NCBI GenBank assembly: GCA_016271365.2
Contig: CM028131.1
Coordinates: forward strand, 166,536,501-166,600,500
Direction: 5' to 3'
Source of the DNA: Neoceratodus forsteri
Lineage: Eukaryota; Chordata; Ceratodontiformes; Ceratodontidae
DNA: 64,000 nucleotides
The translations under genes and the position numbers were made by a program. The notes beneath the pieces are model-generated. The model saw only the letters and a program-made list of their open reading frames with translations, had not been told where the DNA came from and ran no database searches. Shown piece by piece: positions 1 to 10,899 of the stretch; positions within the stretch are counted from its first letter, which is position 1, and each line of letters begins with the position of its first letter.

Positions 1-1199
1 CCAAGAAGTGCCTTCTGGAGCTTCTGTGTGCCTAACTTCTGCTGTCAGTAAAATATGAATCTTGTTTGCTTGCAATATACAGTATGTGTAGAATATATGC
101 AGAATATATTTTTGTATATATGTCAAATATATTTTTGTAAATGCTTGTTATGGTACTGTGTATAGATTTGCATAACTAATTTGTATCTTTCAAAAGCACA
201 GTGTATCAACCAAAAGCATGGTAATTTCTATTTTTAAAATAGTTTTGAATTGAAAGCATTCGCTTGCAGACCAGAGGGAAAGTTAAAGGGTAAAAAACAA
301 GTACATGTTGGAACTCCCCCGATATAAAAAGGAACCACACAGGGGTGGTTTAAATACTGATTTGAGTCTCACAAAATAACGATATCAAAAGGTAAGTTCT
401 GTGTGTAAGTATATATGTGTAATCTATAAATCTGTAGTAATGGTGCATTATTAAATAATATATGTACTACAGTAATCTAAATGGTTGCTAATATGTCAAA
501 GTCCATACATACAGTTAAGAATATGTGATATCAAGTTTAATCTATTGTTTGGATATTTTAAGATATAGCATTTTATAATATTGCTAGTCTATCAGACAGA
601 TTGGTGAGTTTTGCTTTCTCCCAGGCCCTTACCTTCTGTGATTCATCTATTTAGGCATGTTTTTGTTCATTATGTAACTGCGCTAGACTGACATAGTATA
701 TTTTTAAGCATTGCCTGGGCATTTAGACAGACATAGGAAAAATGTGAAAACACATCTGAGACATAATTTCCTGTACAAGCAATAGCATGACACATGTAAT
801 ACAAACTTCCATTAAGCAGTTACATTCAGGAACACCTACTGTAGGTGTTTTTCTTTTTTAATTGTGATCTGAACTTATTATGCCTTTGAATGTTTTATCA
901 GGGGTACAGGTAATATATTCCAGAGTTTTGGTTCACAGTTTGAAAGGCTTTTATTATCCATGCACTGAAGTAAATGTGCCTTTTTACACAGTGGGAAGAA
1001 TGTTTGAACAGTTTGTACTGCTCATACTGTCTGCACATCACAGGCTGGGTTGTAACCTTCAGATGGTAGTTTGCACACCAATCCCTATTTTGGAAACTGC
1101 ATATTGCTTGGAACAAAGCAGTTTGAGCAGCGGCACAGAAGCAGGGCTGGAGCACAAGCAAAGTAAAAGAAGAGTCATGCATACATGACACAATGGTAT
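1..1199. other. Unassigned AT-rich sequence, no gene seen
   Basis: This stretch is AT-rich with no recognisable protein motif, terminal repeat or tandem repeat. Two overlapping open frames of about 100 codons on opposite strands near 880-1191 show no family motif and look like chance frames. The right edge is set by the 3' end of the LINE relic that begins near 1200. Confidence 0.5.
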
Positions 1200-2156
1200 T
1201 TTTTAACCTTTATTTGTGAAAAAGTGCAATCCCAAGTTTGTCCAACGTGCTTGTACAATAATATAAAAATACGGACAAAATAAAACAATCAATTTAGTGT
1301 CACATAATATAAAAAAATTCCCAACCACTTAAAACTCATTAAATGACACCATTAAATAATTTAAATACTCATCTCAGAAAATTCTACAGGCAGTCCAAAA
1401 AGGCCATGCTGACTAAATAAGTTTTAAGAGCAGTTTTAAAGCTCTGGATGGTCAGGCACTTCCTCATCTGGTGACAGAGAATTCCTCAGGGTAGGGGCTG
1501 AAAAAGCAAAAGAGTGGGCCCGAGGTCTTTAGTTGGATCATTAGAATCTCTAGCAATCCCTCATTGGAGGAGTGGTGCAGGCAGTAAGGACACAGGAGAT
1601 CTTGCAAGTAATGGTGTCCCTGTCCATGTTTATAGGTCAGTAACCCAACCTTGAAGGTCATCCACCACTGTACTGGCAGCCAGTGCAGTCCACGGAGCAC
1701 AGACATGATATGGAAAGATCTTGAAGTGCCAGTCAACAGCCTGGCTGTTGCATTCTGCACCAGTCGTAAGTGGTGGTTATCAACCCCCAGTAGCCCTAGA
1801 TAAAGGGCATTGCAGTAGTCAAGGTGGGAGATCATGAAGGTGTGAACAAAAGTTGGAAGACAGTCAGATGGACCAGTTATTTTATCTGAGTGATATTCCT
1901 CAGATGGTAAAATGAGGTCTTGACAATGGCTGACACCTGAAATGTAAGCATTAAATCATCATCAAAAATAAAGCCCAGATTCTGCATCAAGTCAGAGGTT
2001 GTTAGTTGGACACCACCAAGCCAAAGCCCAGATGGCTGTTCCAGCAATGATCCCACCACCTCTCCCCTCAGATCTTGGCCCTTGACTAGGGCACGCCTCT
2101 GCCGCCGGAGTGGCCATGGCTCAGGAAGCCAGCCAGCCACCCTCACCACCACCAAC
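1200..2156 (-). mobile_element. 3' part of L2-like LINE B (outer host of the nest)
   Basis: The minus strand encodes the C-terminal part of a non-LTR retrotransposon ORF2. Seen in order are QLTTSDLMQNLGFIFDD and VKTSFYHLRNITQIK (frame ending near 1877), then after a frame break SHLDYCNALYLGL, LVQNATARLLTG and VLRGLHWLPVQ (1464-1835). These are the conserved post-palm blocks of L2/CR1-type reverse transcriptases. The right edge is exact: minus-strand codons at 2156 continue in frame with those at 11708, because LINE A (2157-11707) is inserted here and flanked by ACCACCAAC at 2148-2156 and 11708-11716. The frameshift and missing start make this a dead copy. Subfamily is not resolved. Confidence 0.85.
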
Positions 2157-2224
2157 GTACACCCTAGGAGATCCTGAAGCCGGCTAAGAGTGCAGACCTG
2201 TCTGGGACAGCTCTGTGTTGCCCC

Positions 2225-2290
2225 ATTGGCTACTGCGGATTGCAACCACCTCTGATTGGACTTTGCTTTTATGTCTCGGCCTAGGATTGG
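2225..2290 (-). promoter_or_regulatory. Three regularly spaced inverted CCAAT boxes in the LINE A leader
   Basis: ATTGG (the reverse complement of CCAAT) occurs at 2225-2229, 2255-2259 and 2286-2290, about 30 bp apart, just inside the 5' end of LINE A. CCAAT boxes bind NF-Y, and non-LTR elements need internal promoters downstream of their 5' ends. The reading as a promoter is inferred from position and spacing only. Confidence 0.35.
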
Positions 2291-2545
2291 TCCGCCTTTT
2301 TAGCGCTGACTCTGGGCTTCTAAGCCCATAGAAAAAAAGCCTTGCAAAATGCCCCTTTCTTTTTTGCCCGCCCCCAGCCTTAATTAAATGGCTTTAACCC
2401 CAGCCACTTCCCTGGCCACCACCCCTCCCATATCCCTATTGGTTCCAAGTCTTCTACTCTCACTTCTACTACTCCTACTTCTGCTTGACCTCCCACCTCT
2501 CTCTTCCCTACTACCATGTCTCATTCCTTATCTCTTCCCTCTTGT

Positions 2546-2732
2546 TTAACCAGGAGTAGCACACTAAGCTGAAAGCTTTTTTACAGGAGTGGCCCGGCAG
2601 CACAAGGAAGTTAAGTGACTTGCTCAGGGTCACACAGTATGCAAGAGGAAGCTGTGGGATTCAAACCCAGGTCTGGTCTGCTGGATGTCACCAAATTTGC
2701 AGCTCAGAGCCTTAAACCACTGCACTGTACTG
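2546..2732 (-). mobile_element. CORE-SINE (MIR-type), minus orientation
   Basis: The plus strand carries the complement of a MIR-like SINE: AAGTGACTTGCTCAGGGTC (core), GGGATTCAAACCCAGGTC (over the B-box) and CTTAAACCACTGCACTG (A-box side). The 3' tail matches the copy at 28341, sharing in sense orientation the words CTTAGTGTG and CTCCTGGTTAA. Flanking CCTCTTGT at 2538-2545 and 2733-2740 is an 8-bp target duplication, so it inserted into the LINE A leader after LINE A arrived. Confidence 0.8.
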
Positions 2733-3129
2733 CCTCTTGTGTGCCCCTCTACTTTCTTTCCGTGCCACATACCCATGGTTGTTGATCTGCCCTATCACCT
2801 CATCATTATGCTTCGTCGGTTACTAATTCTCCTGTTACTCCTTCCACTCTACTACTTCCCTGAGGCTGGCTACCCCTCCCCCTGACCAATTTCTGGTTCG
2901 ACACTACCCACAACCCCACAGGCACCCGTTCCTTTCCCCCTCCCAACACCCCTGCCCCCTACTTTTGCCTTAAGGGGCAACTCACAGGATCATCCACACA
3001 CTGTCCTGGTGACCCTCTACTTTGGTTCCTCCAATGCAACTTATGACGCTTCTCTGGGAGAAACACCTATAGCCCACTCAGACAAACAGCACTGAGAGGT
3101 CTAATAAACTCTCCATCAGGGCTCTGTGA

Positions 3130-4157
3130 TTGTCCTCTCTGAAACTTCTACTCCTTCTGCTACTATTGTCTGGTAACATTCGCCCTAACCCTGGCTCCCC
3201 AACCAATGGGCCTTCAAAGAATTTAAAACACACTGAAGTCCTCTGCCTTGCATCCTTAAACATTAGCAGTCTCCTTCACAAGCTTGATGCCCTACAAGTT
3301 TTCACAAACCTGCATAAGCCTGATGTCATCTCAAGTGCCAAAACCTGGCTCACACCCAAAATTCCTGACTAAGCAATTTCCCTGCCTGGTTACACTGTTT
3401 TCAGGATGGATCAGTAGGCAAAAAGAGGAGGGGGCTATGCTTTATACCTTAAAGACTCCCTTCAGGGCCACCCCATAACTGCCCCGCCCTCAGACTCACT
3501 GGCACAGATTCTCCCCATCTGCATCATACTTGGAGCCCATGGCAAAGTACTCACAGTTGCCACAGTTTACATCCCCCCAAAGACCAAGCGAAAGGCCTAA
3601 ACACTGTCCTGGAGTTTACCTGAATGCAGTCATCTGACTCTGAGTTAATCATGATTGGGGATTTTAACATAAACTGGCTTGCCCCTGATCCTGGAGGTCT
3701 CAAGGATGCCATTTCCTCTGTTCACCTATCACAACTTGTCTACTCCCCCACCAGGCACAACTACAGAACTGGTACCAGCTCTTTACTTGACTGGAGCTTA
3801 TCCAACCACCCTACCCAAATCTCCAATATCTCCATCCTTCCAGATTCCCTCAGTGATCACTCTCCTGTTACCTGTGAGTGGTCCAACAAATTTCACAAAC
3901 CCCATCCTTCAGTCATCACCAGGAGAATCCTCCCTTGTGGAAACCTGAATCTCTTCAAATCTCATCTCAGGAACCTTGACTGGGCACCAATCTTCAAGGC
4001 AAAAGATGTCAATACAGCCTTGGACTCTTTCATCTCCATCTTCAACAAAGCTTGCAATATCTACGGCCCCTACAAGAAGAGTAAAGTTAAGTCCCTTTGC
4101 AAGCCCTGGTTTAGTGTCGACCTAATCACATGGCTAAAATCAAAGGACAGAGTTTGG
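3130..4157 (+). pseudogene. LINE A endonuclease domain (broken)
   Basis: This is the apurinic-type endonuclease half of LINE A ORF2, which nicks target DNA to prime reverse transcription. A leucine-rich start is followed by SGNIRPNPGSPTNGP, the usual leader motif of this group, then SLNISSLLHKLDAL. After a stop at 3370-3372 and a frame change, MIGDFNINWL (GDFN motif) and SDHSPVTCEW (SDH catalytic motif) appear in the frame running from 3624. The domain then leads to KPWFSVDLITWLKSKDRVW, where LINE C was inserted. The same frame resumes as ARDSGSPMAIQNYKRERND from about 9466. The stop between the two pieces inactivates it. Confidence 0.8.
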
Positions 4158-4200
4158 GGCCTTCTCGAGGTATAAGATTAATTTTGGGAAGTCAGAAGTA

Positions 4201-5376
4201 ATGTGGCATGCAGGTTCAGGGAATGAGGTGTGGCAAAGGGGACTAAAAATGCTAGGGACAGGCCTGACATACTTGGGGGTTCAAGTGGGTAAATCCCTGG
4301 GGTCCCTGTATAACTTAAATTACACCAAACTGATTAAAACCATAGAGGCGGACCTGAGGAGATGGATGCAGTTACTGGTGTCATGGTTGGGTAGAATAAA
4401 TCTCATAAAACTGAATGTGCTGCCCAGGATACTGTACTTGTTGCAAATGTCACATATGGGGCTGAATAAGGAGGACGTTCATATGCTGGAGAGGGCCTTT
4501 TCTTCCTTCATCTGGAGAGGAAAACATCTGAGGATAAGCTTGGGAAGACTTAAGGTGGACAGAGAAGGGGGAGGCCTAAATTTCCCAGATTTGGAAAATT
4601 ACTTTTTGGCTATACAGCAAAGGTATGTGATGGACTGGGTGCATAGGCCAGAGGCAGCCAGCTGGGTCGAGCTAGAACAAGGGACAGCTAAGGGAAGGAT
4701 AACGGCATATCTCCACAGCAGGGGTTTGAAGGCATACAGAATGAGAGAGGAAGTTAATCCCCTAGTAGTCCAGTTACCACTAGCTTGGAGGACGCTCAGG
4801 AGAAGAGGGTGGACACGAAGTGCGGAGACACTACTGCTACCTGTGGCAGGTAATCCCTATTTCTTGCCAGAGTTAGAGGATAAAGGTTTTTGGAGATGGG
4901 AACAAAAGGGAATGCGGAGTATGGGACACTTACTGGTGTGGGAGTAGCTCTGCTCTCTGCAGTCATTGCAGGAAGTGGTGGGGGGAAGTGGGCGAGAAAG
5001 GTTCAGGTATCTGCAAATAAGGGCATTTATGGGAAGTCTGGGAAAAGAGAGCAATAGGTTATATGAGATGGACCCGGTGGAAGCAATGATCTATCAGGCT
5101 AAAAACAAGGAGAAAGGATTCATTGGACAGGCGGTGAAGAGAGGGAAACAAGTATTACCAGACAGGACCATGAAAACCAAATGGCTATGGGAAAGGGACT
5201 TAGGTAGAAGCATTACAGAAGAGAACTGGAAAATGCTGCTTCCTATGCATTCTGGGATCATGGTCTGTAATAGGTACAAGGAGGCGTACTTTAAATTTAT
5301 CCACAGACTGTACCACCCGACGGTGATTGTGCATAAAGCACACCTGGAAGTGTCACCGATGTGTGGGAGGTATGAG
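4201..5376 (+). pseudogene. LINE C ORF2 C-terminal region, first block
   Basis: The frame from 4201 contains LTYLGVQVGKSL, SWLGRINLIKLNVLPRILYL, AFSSFIWRGKHLRISLGRL and REGGGLNFPDLENYFLAIQ. These blocks follow the catalytic palm in L1-type reverse transcriptases. A stop at 4945-4947 separates it from the frame at 4966, which continues through LWERDLGRSITEENWKML to SPMCGRYE. That last motif is the first half of the C-terminal cysteine/histidine knuckle; the second cysteine is a tyrosine. The CR1 insertion interrupts the knuckle, and the rest lies at 8656. Confidence 0.8.
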
Positions 5377-5471
5377 AAACATAGAAACATAGATTTTGAC
5401 AGCAGATAAGGACCGCTTGGTCCACCCAGTCTGCCCATTTCCCTACCTAATGGATAAGCTGCAGATCCTAG

Positions 5472-6310
5472 TTAACCAGCAGCCTCTTTCTTCCTACCCC
5501 CACCCCCTAGAATTGCCTTATGACTGTCCCATGCATGCTTGAATTCCACCACTGTTTTTGACTCCACAACCTCCTCTGGAAGGCCGTTCCATGCATCCAC
5601 AACCCTCTCTGTGAAAAAATACTTCCTTAAATTACCTCTCAGCCAACCCCTTCTATCTTCAAATTGTGCCTCCTTGTTCTTGCACACCTCTCTTTTTGAA
5701 AGATGCTACCCTCTTGGACTTTGTTGATTCCCTTGAGGTACTTGAAAGTTTCTATCATGTCCCCCCTCTCCCTCCTTTCCTCGAGCCTATACATATTAAG
5801 CTCCTTAAGTCTCTCTTCATATGTCTTCCGGTACAGACCCTGCATCATTTTAGTTGCCCTCCTCTGGACAGCCTCCATCCTGTCTATGTCTTTGCGGAGA
5901 TTGGGTCTCCAGAACTGCACGCAGTACTCCAGATGGGGTCTCACCAACTGTCTGTACAGAGGAATAATAACTTCCTGTTTTCTACTAGTGATGCCTCTCC
6001 CTATGCATCCCAGTATCCCCCCAGCCCTCCTTGCTGCCCTCTCACATTGCTTGCCCACCTTTAGGTCATCTGATAGACTACCCCAGGTCCCTTTCCATTT
6101 TGTTGTTGTTAGTATCTCACCCCCATTGTGTACTCTTCCCTGGGTTTTGTTTCCCAGGTGCATTATCTTGCACTTAGCATTGAATCTAAGCTGCCATACA
6201 TTTAACCATTCCTCTAACCTTGCCAAGTCCCTTCTCATCCTTTCAACCCACCTTGTGCATTAACTCTGTTGCAGATCTTTATGTCATCTGCAAAGAGACA
6301 TACTTTCCTT
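5472..6310 (-). pseudogene. CR1 ORF2 C-terminal half
   Basis: Near 6300-6270 the minus strand reads SLFADDIKICNRVN, the catalytic box of the reverse transcriptase with both aspartates present. The frame from 6238 continues with LARLEEWLNVWQLRFNA, then after a damaged stretch RAARRAGGILGCIGRGITSR, LYRQLVRPHLEYCVQFWRPN and AVQRRATKMMQGL. It ends in a shifted frame with RKYFFTERVVDAWNGLPEEV (5472-5687). These are the standard CR1 C-terminal blocks. At least two frameshifts interrupt it. The copy at 45190 carries the same region. Confidence 0.85.
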
Positions 6311-6613
6311 CCAGTCCCTCTGCAATGTCGCTTATAAAGACATTGAAGAGGACCAGGATCTAATACTGAACCCTAGAACCCCACTAGTAACCCCCTTTCT
6401 TCAGAGTGGACTCCATTTACTATTACTCTCTGTGTCCTATTCTCCAGCCAATTCTTTACCCAGGCTATCATCTTGGGACCCACTCCCAGGCTGGCTAACT
6501 TGTTATTAATCTTTTGTGTGGGACTGTGTCAAATGCCTTGCTAAAGTCTAGGTAGGCCATGTCCACAGCCCCTCCCTGATCTACTACTTTGATCACCCAG
6601 TCAAAGAAATCTA

Positions 6614-7369
6614 TCAGATTTGTCTGGCACAACCTTCCCGCTGTGAATCCATGCTGCCTTGGGTCCTGAGCCCTCTGGCCTCTAGATACTCAACAATTCT
6701 TTCCTTCAGAAGTGATTCCATCATTTTCCCTACCACTGAGGTTAAACTAACAGGTCTGTAGTTTTCTGCTTCTGCCTTGCTCCCACTTTTGTGAAGGGGA
6801 ATCACATCTGCCCTTCTCCAGTCCTCGGGTACCACCCCATCCTCCCATGATTTGTTAAAGAGGGTAGTCAGTGGTGTCACTAGTTCTACCCTTAGTTCTT
6901 TTAGAATTCTGGGATGAATCCCATCAGGCCCCATTGCTTTGTCCACCTTCAGTTTTAAGAGTTCTTTCAGAACCCTTTCTTCTGTAAATGGGCTGGTATC
7001 AACTTCCATATCCAGAGTGTTTCTACTGTTTGTTTTAGGTACCTCCCCCACTTCCTTTGTAAATACTGAGCAAAAATATTTGTTTAGTATCTCTGCCTTT
7101 TCACAGTCACCCTCTGCCCACCCTCCCTCCTCTTTATTAAGCCTCACTAACCCTCCCTTGGTCTTCCTTCGCTCCCTGATGTACCTATAAAAGGTTTTAT
7201 CCCCCTTCTTAACTGAGTTGGCTATCTTTTCCTCGGTTTGGGCCTTTGCTGTTCTGACTGCCTTCCCAGCTTCCTTTTGCTTTAACTGATACAGTTCTCT
7301 GTCCTGCTCATTCTGTGATTCCTTGTACTTCCTGAATGCTTTCTTTTTCTCTTGAACCTTCACTGCCAC
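6614..7369 (-). pseudogene. CR1 ORF2 linker and reverse transcriptase N-terminal half
   Basis: A long open minus-strand frame starts with a basic linker (KEAGKAVRTAKAQTEEKIAN, then KKGDKTFYRYIRERRKTKGG). It passes ILNKYFCSVFTKE and enters the reverse transcriptase fingers with DKAMGPDGIHPRILKEL, WRRADVIPLHKSG and AENYRPVSLTSVVGKMMESL. The frame is lost after LEARGLRTQGSMDSQ, which corresponds to the Q-x-GF block. The remaining palm motif is downstream at 6300. The open length is good for an old element, which fits a relatively recent insertion. Confidence 0.85.
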
Positions 7370-7633
7370 TTCCTTTGAGAACCATAGTGGTTTCTTACAT
7401 CATTTCGTTTTGTTTATTTGCTTCACACAAAGGCTTGTTACCTCTGTGATGGCAGTTTTTATTTTTCCCCATTGTTCTTCCACCCCTCCTTCCTGCCCAT
7501 TTGCTAGTGCATTCCTTAGGCACTCACCCATTTTGGCAAAGTCAGCCCTCATAAAGTCCAGTACTTTTGCCTTTGTATGGCTTGGCTCTATTGCTGTGTT
7601 TATTGTGAACCATGCTGTTCGATGGTCGCTAGT

Positions 7634-7978
7634 TCACAGATGGCTACCCACTTCTACATCTGTGATCCTCTCTTCATCTCCGTTTGAGAGAACCAGGTCT
7701 AAGATTGCTCCCTCTCGAGTGGGCTCCAATACTAGTTGTCTAAGGCCTGCCCCCTGTAGGGCATCTAGAATAACCCCACTCTTTGAAGTGGCTGCTGCAA
7801 CTGCACTCCAGTTAACATCTGGCATATTCAGATCACCCATCAGCAATATCTCCCCTTTTTCTGCCATTATAAGTATTCTTTCTATCATTTCCTTGTCAAT
7901 TTCCTCCCCCTGAGAAAGGGTCTGTATACAACCCCTGTGCGGATTGTGGTGCCATTGCCGGTCTCCAAATTTACCCAC
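7634..7978 (-). pseudogene. CR1 endonuclease domain fragment
   Basis: The minus-strand frame contains ILLMGDLNMPDVNWSA (GDFN-type metal-binding block, here GDLN), LRQLVLEPTREGAILDLVLS and ITDVEVGSHL, which runs towards the SDH block just beyond the frame end. This order is typical of CR1 endonucleases. Upstream, 7980-8400 holds decayed ORF2 N-terminal sequence in other frames, including a proline/glutamate-rich low-complexity patch near 8040-8070. Confidence 0.75.
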
Positions 7979-8402
7979 AGTGCTTCTTCACCTCCCTGTT
8001 TTCCCTTTTGTTCTGTTGCTTTGATTCCTTCCCTTATGTAAAAAGCTACTCCTCCTCCTCCTCCTCTTTACCCTCCCTGTCCCTCCTGTAGATAGTGTAT
8101 CCTGGTATGCTTATGTCCCAGTCATGGTTTTGTGTACCATGTTTCTGTGACTGCCACGATATCCAGATGTTCCTCCTCCTCCATCAAGGCCACTAATTCA
8201 GGAAGCTTGTTATTCAGACTACAGGCATTGGTACTCACTGCTCTCCATTTTTGATGGCTTTACCTTCTTTTGCAGCATCCCCATGACCTGTCTACCTCGG
8301 TCTTTTTCTCATTTAGTACCCTGTTTTGTAGGAGAGGCTGGGATTTTCCTGTTGCTTATCAGTGCCTCCCTTGACTAGTTTAAAAGCTTGCCAATGAAGC
8401 AT

Positions 8403-8655
8403 TTAAACCGATTGCTCAGAAGACTTGTTCCCTTCCTGGACAGATGCAGACCATCCTGCCAGTATAGGCTGGTGTCCTCCAGGTGGAACCCAGTCCCCAA
8501 TGAAGCCAAACCCCTGTGCTCCACACCATTTTTTCAACCATTCATTAAACTGCATGATGCAAAGTACCCTCACCTCACTCATGCCAGTGACAGGCAGCAC
8601 CTCAGAGAAGGATATTGTGTGTGCTACTTGTGTTAGGCCCTTCCCCAATTCTACA
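8403..8655 (-). pseudogene. CR1 ORF1 C-terminal esterase-like fragment
   Basis: The minus-strand frame reads VLPVTGMSEVRVLCIMQFNE, WLKKWCGAQGFGFIGDW and AGWSASVQEGNKSS. CR1 ORF1 proteins often carry a GDSL/SGNH-type esterase domain with an N-W-L-x-x-W-C block before a D-G-x-H-L-S block, and this fragment fits that layout. The D-G-x-H-L motif itself is altered. The element is cut off inside ORF1 at 8655, where LINE C sequence resumes, so the CR1 is slightly 5'-truncated. Confidence 0.6.
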
Positions 8656-9019
8656 AAAGAGAGGGGAACGTACATACATTGTTTCTGGTGGAACGTACAT
8701 ACATTGTTTCTGGTTTTGCCCAGTGCTACAGAAATACTGGAAGGAGGTGGTCACTGAGGTGGGGAGGCATGCTGGCAGGCAGTTACCACTGGACCCCTTG
8801 AATTGCTTATTTGGAGTGGAGGTAGGCGAGGAAGAGGAGTGGGTACAACTACTTAGATGGATAAGGATCCTATTTGTGCTGGCTCATTATGGGATTCAAA
8901 ATACGTGGGTCTCACAGGTCACTCCAACAGTGCAGGTCTGGTGGAGGATGGTGCTGCAGGCCTTGGGATTGGAGAGGCTGATTTATAAAATGTGGGGGAG
9001 AGAAGAAGGGTTGGCCTGA
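8656..9019 (+). pseudogene. LINE C ORF2 C-terminus, second block
   Basis: The frame resumes the interrupted knuckle as KERGTYIHCFWFC. With the block ending at 5376 this gives C-x2-Y-x8-H-x4-C, the L1/Tx1 terminal knuckle with the second cysteine replaced. It then continues through PVLQKYWKEVVTEVGR, WIRILFVLAHYGIQNTW and VWWRMVLQALGLERLI to a stop at 9017-9019. A 25-bp tandem duplication (8665-8714) repeats part of the knuckle and shifts the frame. From 9020 to 9441 is a short 3' untranslated region ending in oligo-A. Confidence 0.8.
8665..8714. repeat. Perfect 25-bp tandem duplication next to the CR1 junction
   Basis: The unit GGAACGTACATACATTGTTT plus the five bases CTGGT occurs twice in a row (8665-8689 and 8690-8714) with no mismatch. 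It starts 9 bp from the CR1/LINE C junction. As 25 is not a multiple of three, it shifts the LINE C frame. Perfect identity suggests it is recent, possibly a repair product of the CR1 insertion. Confidence 0.9.
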
Positions 9020-9462
9020 AGTTGGGCCCCTCTCCTAGCATCTTTGTTGCTGGAAAAGGGCTGGATTCTGAGGGAAAGTATTATAAGTTAAGGAAGTAGA
9101 GACAGGAGATGGGGAGAACATGGTAAAGAAAAAGAATGACACATGGATGGAGTGATGTGCCTGGAGAAAGGAAACTGGGAGAGAAGAAATGTGAATGGAC
9201 TAGGATATATGTGAAGGAGAAAGAAGTATATGAAAATGATTAATTGGTTGCACCATTTAATGTCATTTAAATTAATTTAATCTAAGTTAAGCTAGTATAC
9301 TTAATTTATTTGCATGTTTACGTGTTTATAATTTATAAGTTGTTGAGACGAAGTGTTATGGTTCAGTGCTAAATCAGTTTGTTGACTGTCTGTATGTTTA
9401 TTGTCTGAAGGAAAAGCAAATAAAGACATTATACAAAAAAAAAATCAAGGGACCGCCTCTGG

Positions 9463-10840
9463 CTCTTGGCCCGTGACTCTGGATCACCAATGGCCATCCA
9501 GAACTATAAGCGTGAGCGGAATGATTGCACCAAGGCCATTAAACTACACAAAATCAACTACCATAGGGAAGTCCTCACAAACAATTGGGGTAATGGTAGA
9601 GCTTTCTGGAACAACATCAAAGAAGTGACCGGTAAACAGCCGAAAACCTCCCCAGCTATGCTTAGCATCAATGGTACTATCACACTTGACCCAGCAACTA
9701 TCACCAATACCTTCAATACCGCTTTCACTGACCTCAGCTCCTTTCTCCCCCCAACTTCTTCACTGAATCCAACACTTCCAACACTCCCCACTCTACTCCC
9801 TACCCACCCTTCTATTTCAAATCAGTCAAGCCACATGAAGCTCGCAAATACATCTGCAAGGCCATTGCCAACACAAGGTTTAGCGGGGACACATTGGACC
9901 TTAAACCACTGTCCCTCATGCTCGACGAAGTCATCAGACCTCTCACCAAGATTCTAAAACTCTCCCTCTGCCTTGGACAATTCCCTGACTTATGGAAATC
10001 CACCATTGTCACCCCCATACACAAGAACGGGGACAAGACTCAGCATGGAAATTACCGACCAATCTCCATACTCCTCCCCCAAAGGCACTTGAACGCATTG
10101 TTGCCGACCAACTCACTGACTATCTGGACAACCACAACATCTTGTGTTCTCCAAGACATGGCTTTAGGAAAGGGCACAGTACCACATCCGCTCTTATGGA
10201 ATTTACAGCAGCAATCCACAGTTCCCTGGACAACGGCCACCTTACTGGGGCAGTCTTCATCAATTTAACAAAGGCTTTTGATACCGTCCACCAAAACCTG
10301 CTTCTGAACCAGCTCTTAGCCGCAGGGCTCTCCCTAGGCTCTACTGCATGGTTCTAAAGCTACCTGTTAAACAGATCACAACAAGTAAAGATTGCAGGCA
10401 CTCTCGCCAACCCTCTACCAGTCCGCTCAGGAGTCCCCCAGGGCTCCATACTAGGACCGCTTCTCTTTTCCCTCTTTTTAACAACCTCCCTAAATCCTGC
10501 CCTGGACAAATTATTCTCTACGCAGACAATGCCATAATTCTCTCCTCCCATAAGGACCAGCACTCCCTGCAAAAAAACCTACAACTTGGCTTCTCAACAG
10601 TGGAAAAATGGTTCAGTACTCAGAGACTTATTCTCAACTACAGAAAAAAACAAGACTATGCTTTTCCATAACTCCCACGGTAAACACGGTACACCCCCCC
10701 AGATCTTATCAAACCATCATGGCTCAGTCCTTGAACAGGTTCTTACCTTCAAATACTTAGGGATCACCACTGACAGTAACCTGTCCTATGTGTCCCACGG
10801 CTGCCAATATGCGTCTTGGCCTTCTCTACAGGCATAGGTC
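9463..10840 (+). pseudogene. LINE A linker and reverse transcriptase
   Basis: The linker resumes after the LINE C insertion with ARDSGSPMAIQNYKRERND and AFWNNIKEVTGKQPK. Reverse transcriptase blocks follow in shifting frames: HGNYRPISIL, HGFRKGHSTTSALMEF, VFINLTKAFDTVHQNLLLNQ (motif A, 10257 onward), a decayed GVPQGSILGP-like stretch near 10430, and ILYADNAIILS (motif C, near 10510). Motif C has YADN where active enzymes have YADD. VLTFKYLGITTDSNLS follows at about 10740. Several frameshifts are evident. Confidence 0.85.
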
Positions 10841-10899
10841 CAGCTTAACTCCTGCTGCCTTGCGCCTTGCTATGTAAAGCTCAGTTGTCTCCATCATAC

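Larger units (their letters stand above)
5377..8655 (-). mobile_element. CR1 LINE, nearly complete, inserted in LINE C
   Basis: This minus-strand CR1 retrotransposon is about 3.3 kb. Its 3' end (left) has the period-8 tail typical of CR1: GAAACATAGAAACATAGA in plus orientation. Reading 5' to 3' on the minus strand there is part of an ORF1 esterase-like domain (8655-8403), endonuclease (7978-7634), a linker and reverse transcriptase (7369-6614), FADD near 6300-6270, and the C-terminal domain (6238-5472). Host codons of LINE C at 5376 and 8656 join exactly in frame. This is the youngest layer of the four-level nest. Frameshifts make it inactive. Confidence 0.9.
4158..9441 (+). mobile_element. 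LINE C, 5'-truncated L1/Tx1-like element inserted in LINE A
   Basis: This is the 3' half of an L1/Tx1-clade ORF2 in two blocks (4158-5376 and 8656-9441), with a CR1 between them. It ends in oligo-A at 9435-9443. A 21-bp sequence at 4137-4157 recurs with about five differences at 9442-9462, each copy beginning AAATCAA and ending TGG, which is the size expected of an L1-type target duplication. The 5' end lacks endonuclease and the reverse transcriptase catalytic core, so this was a dead-on-arrival truncated insertion. Confidence 0.8.

Noticed and set aside
5539..6263. Plus-strand open frames over the CR1
   Set aside because: They are antisense shadows of the minus-strand CR1 C-terminal coding region.
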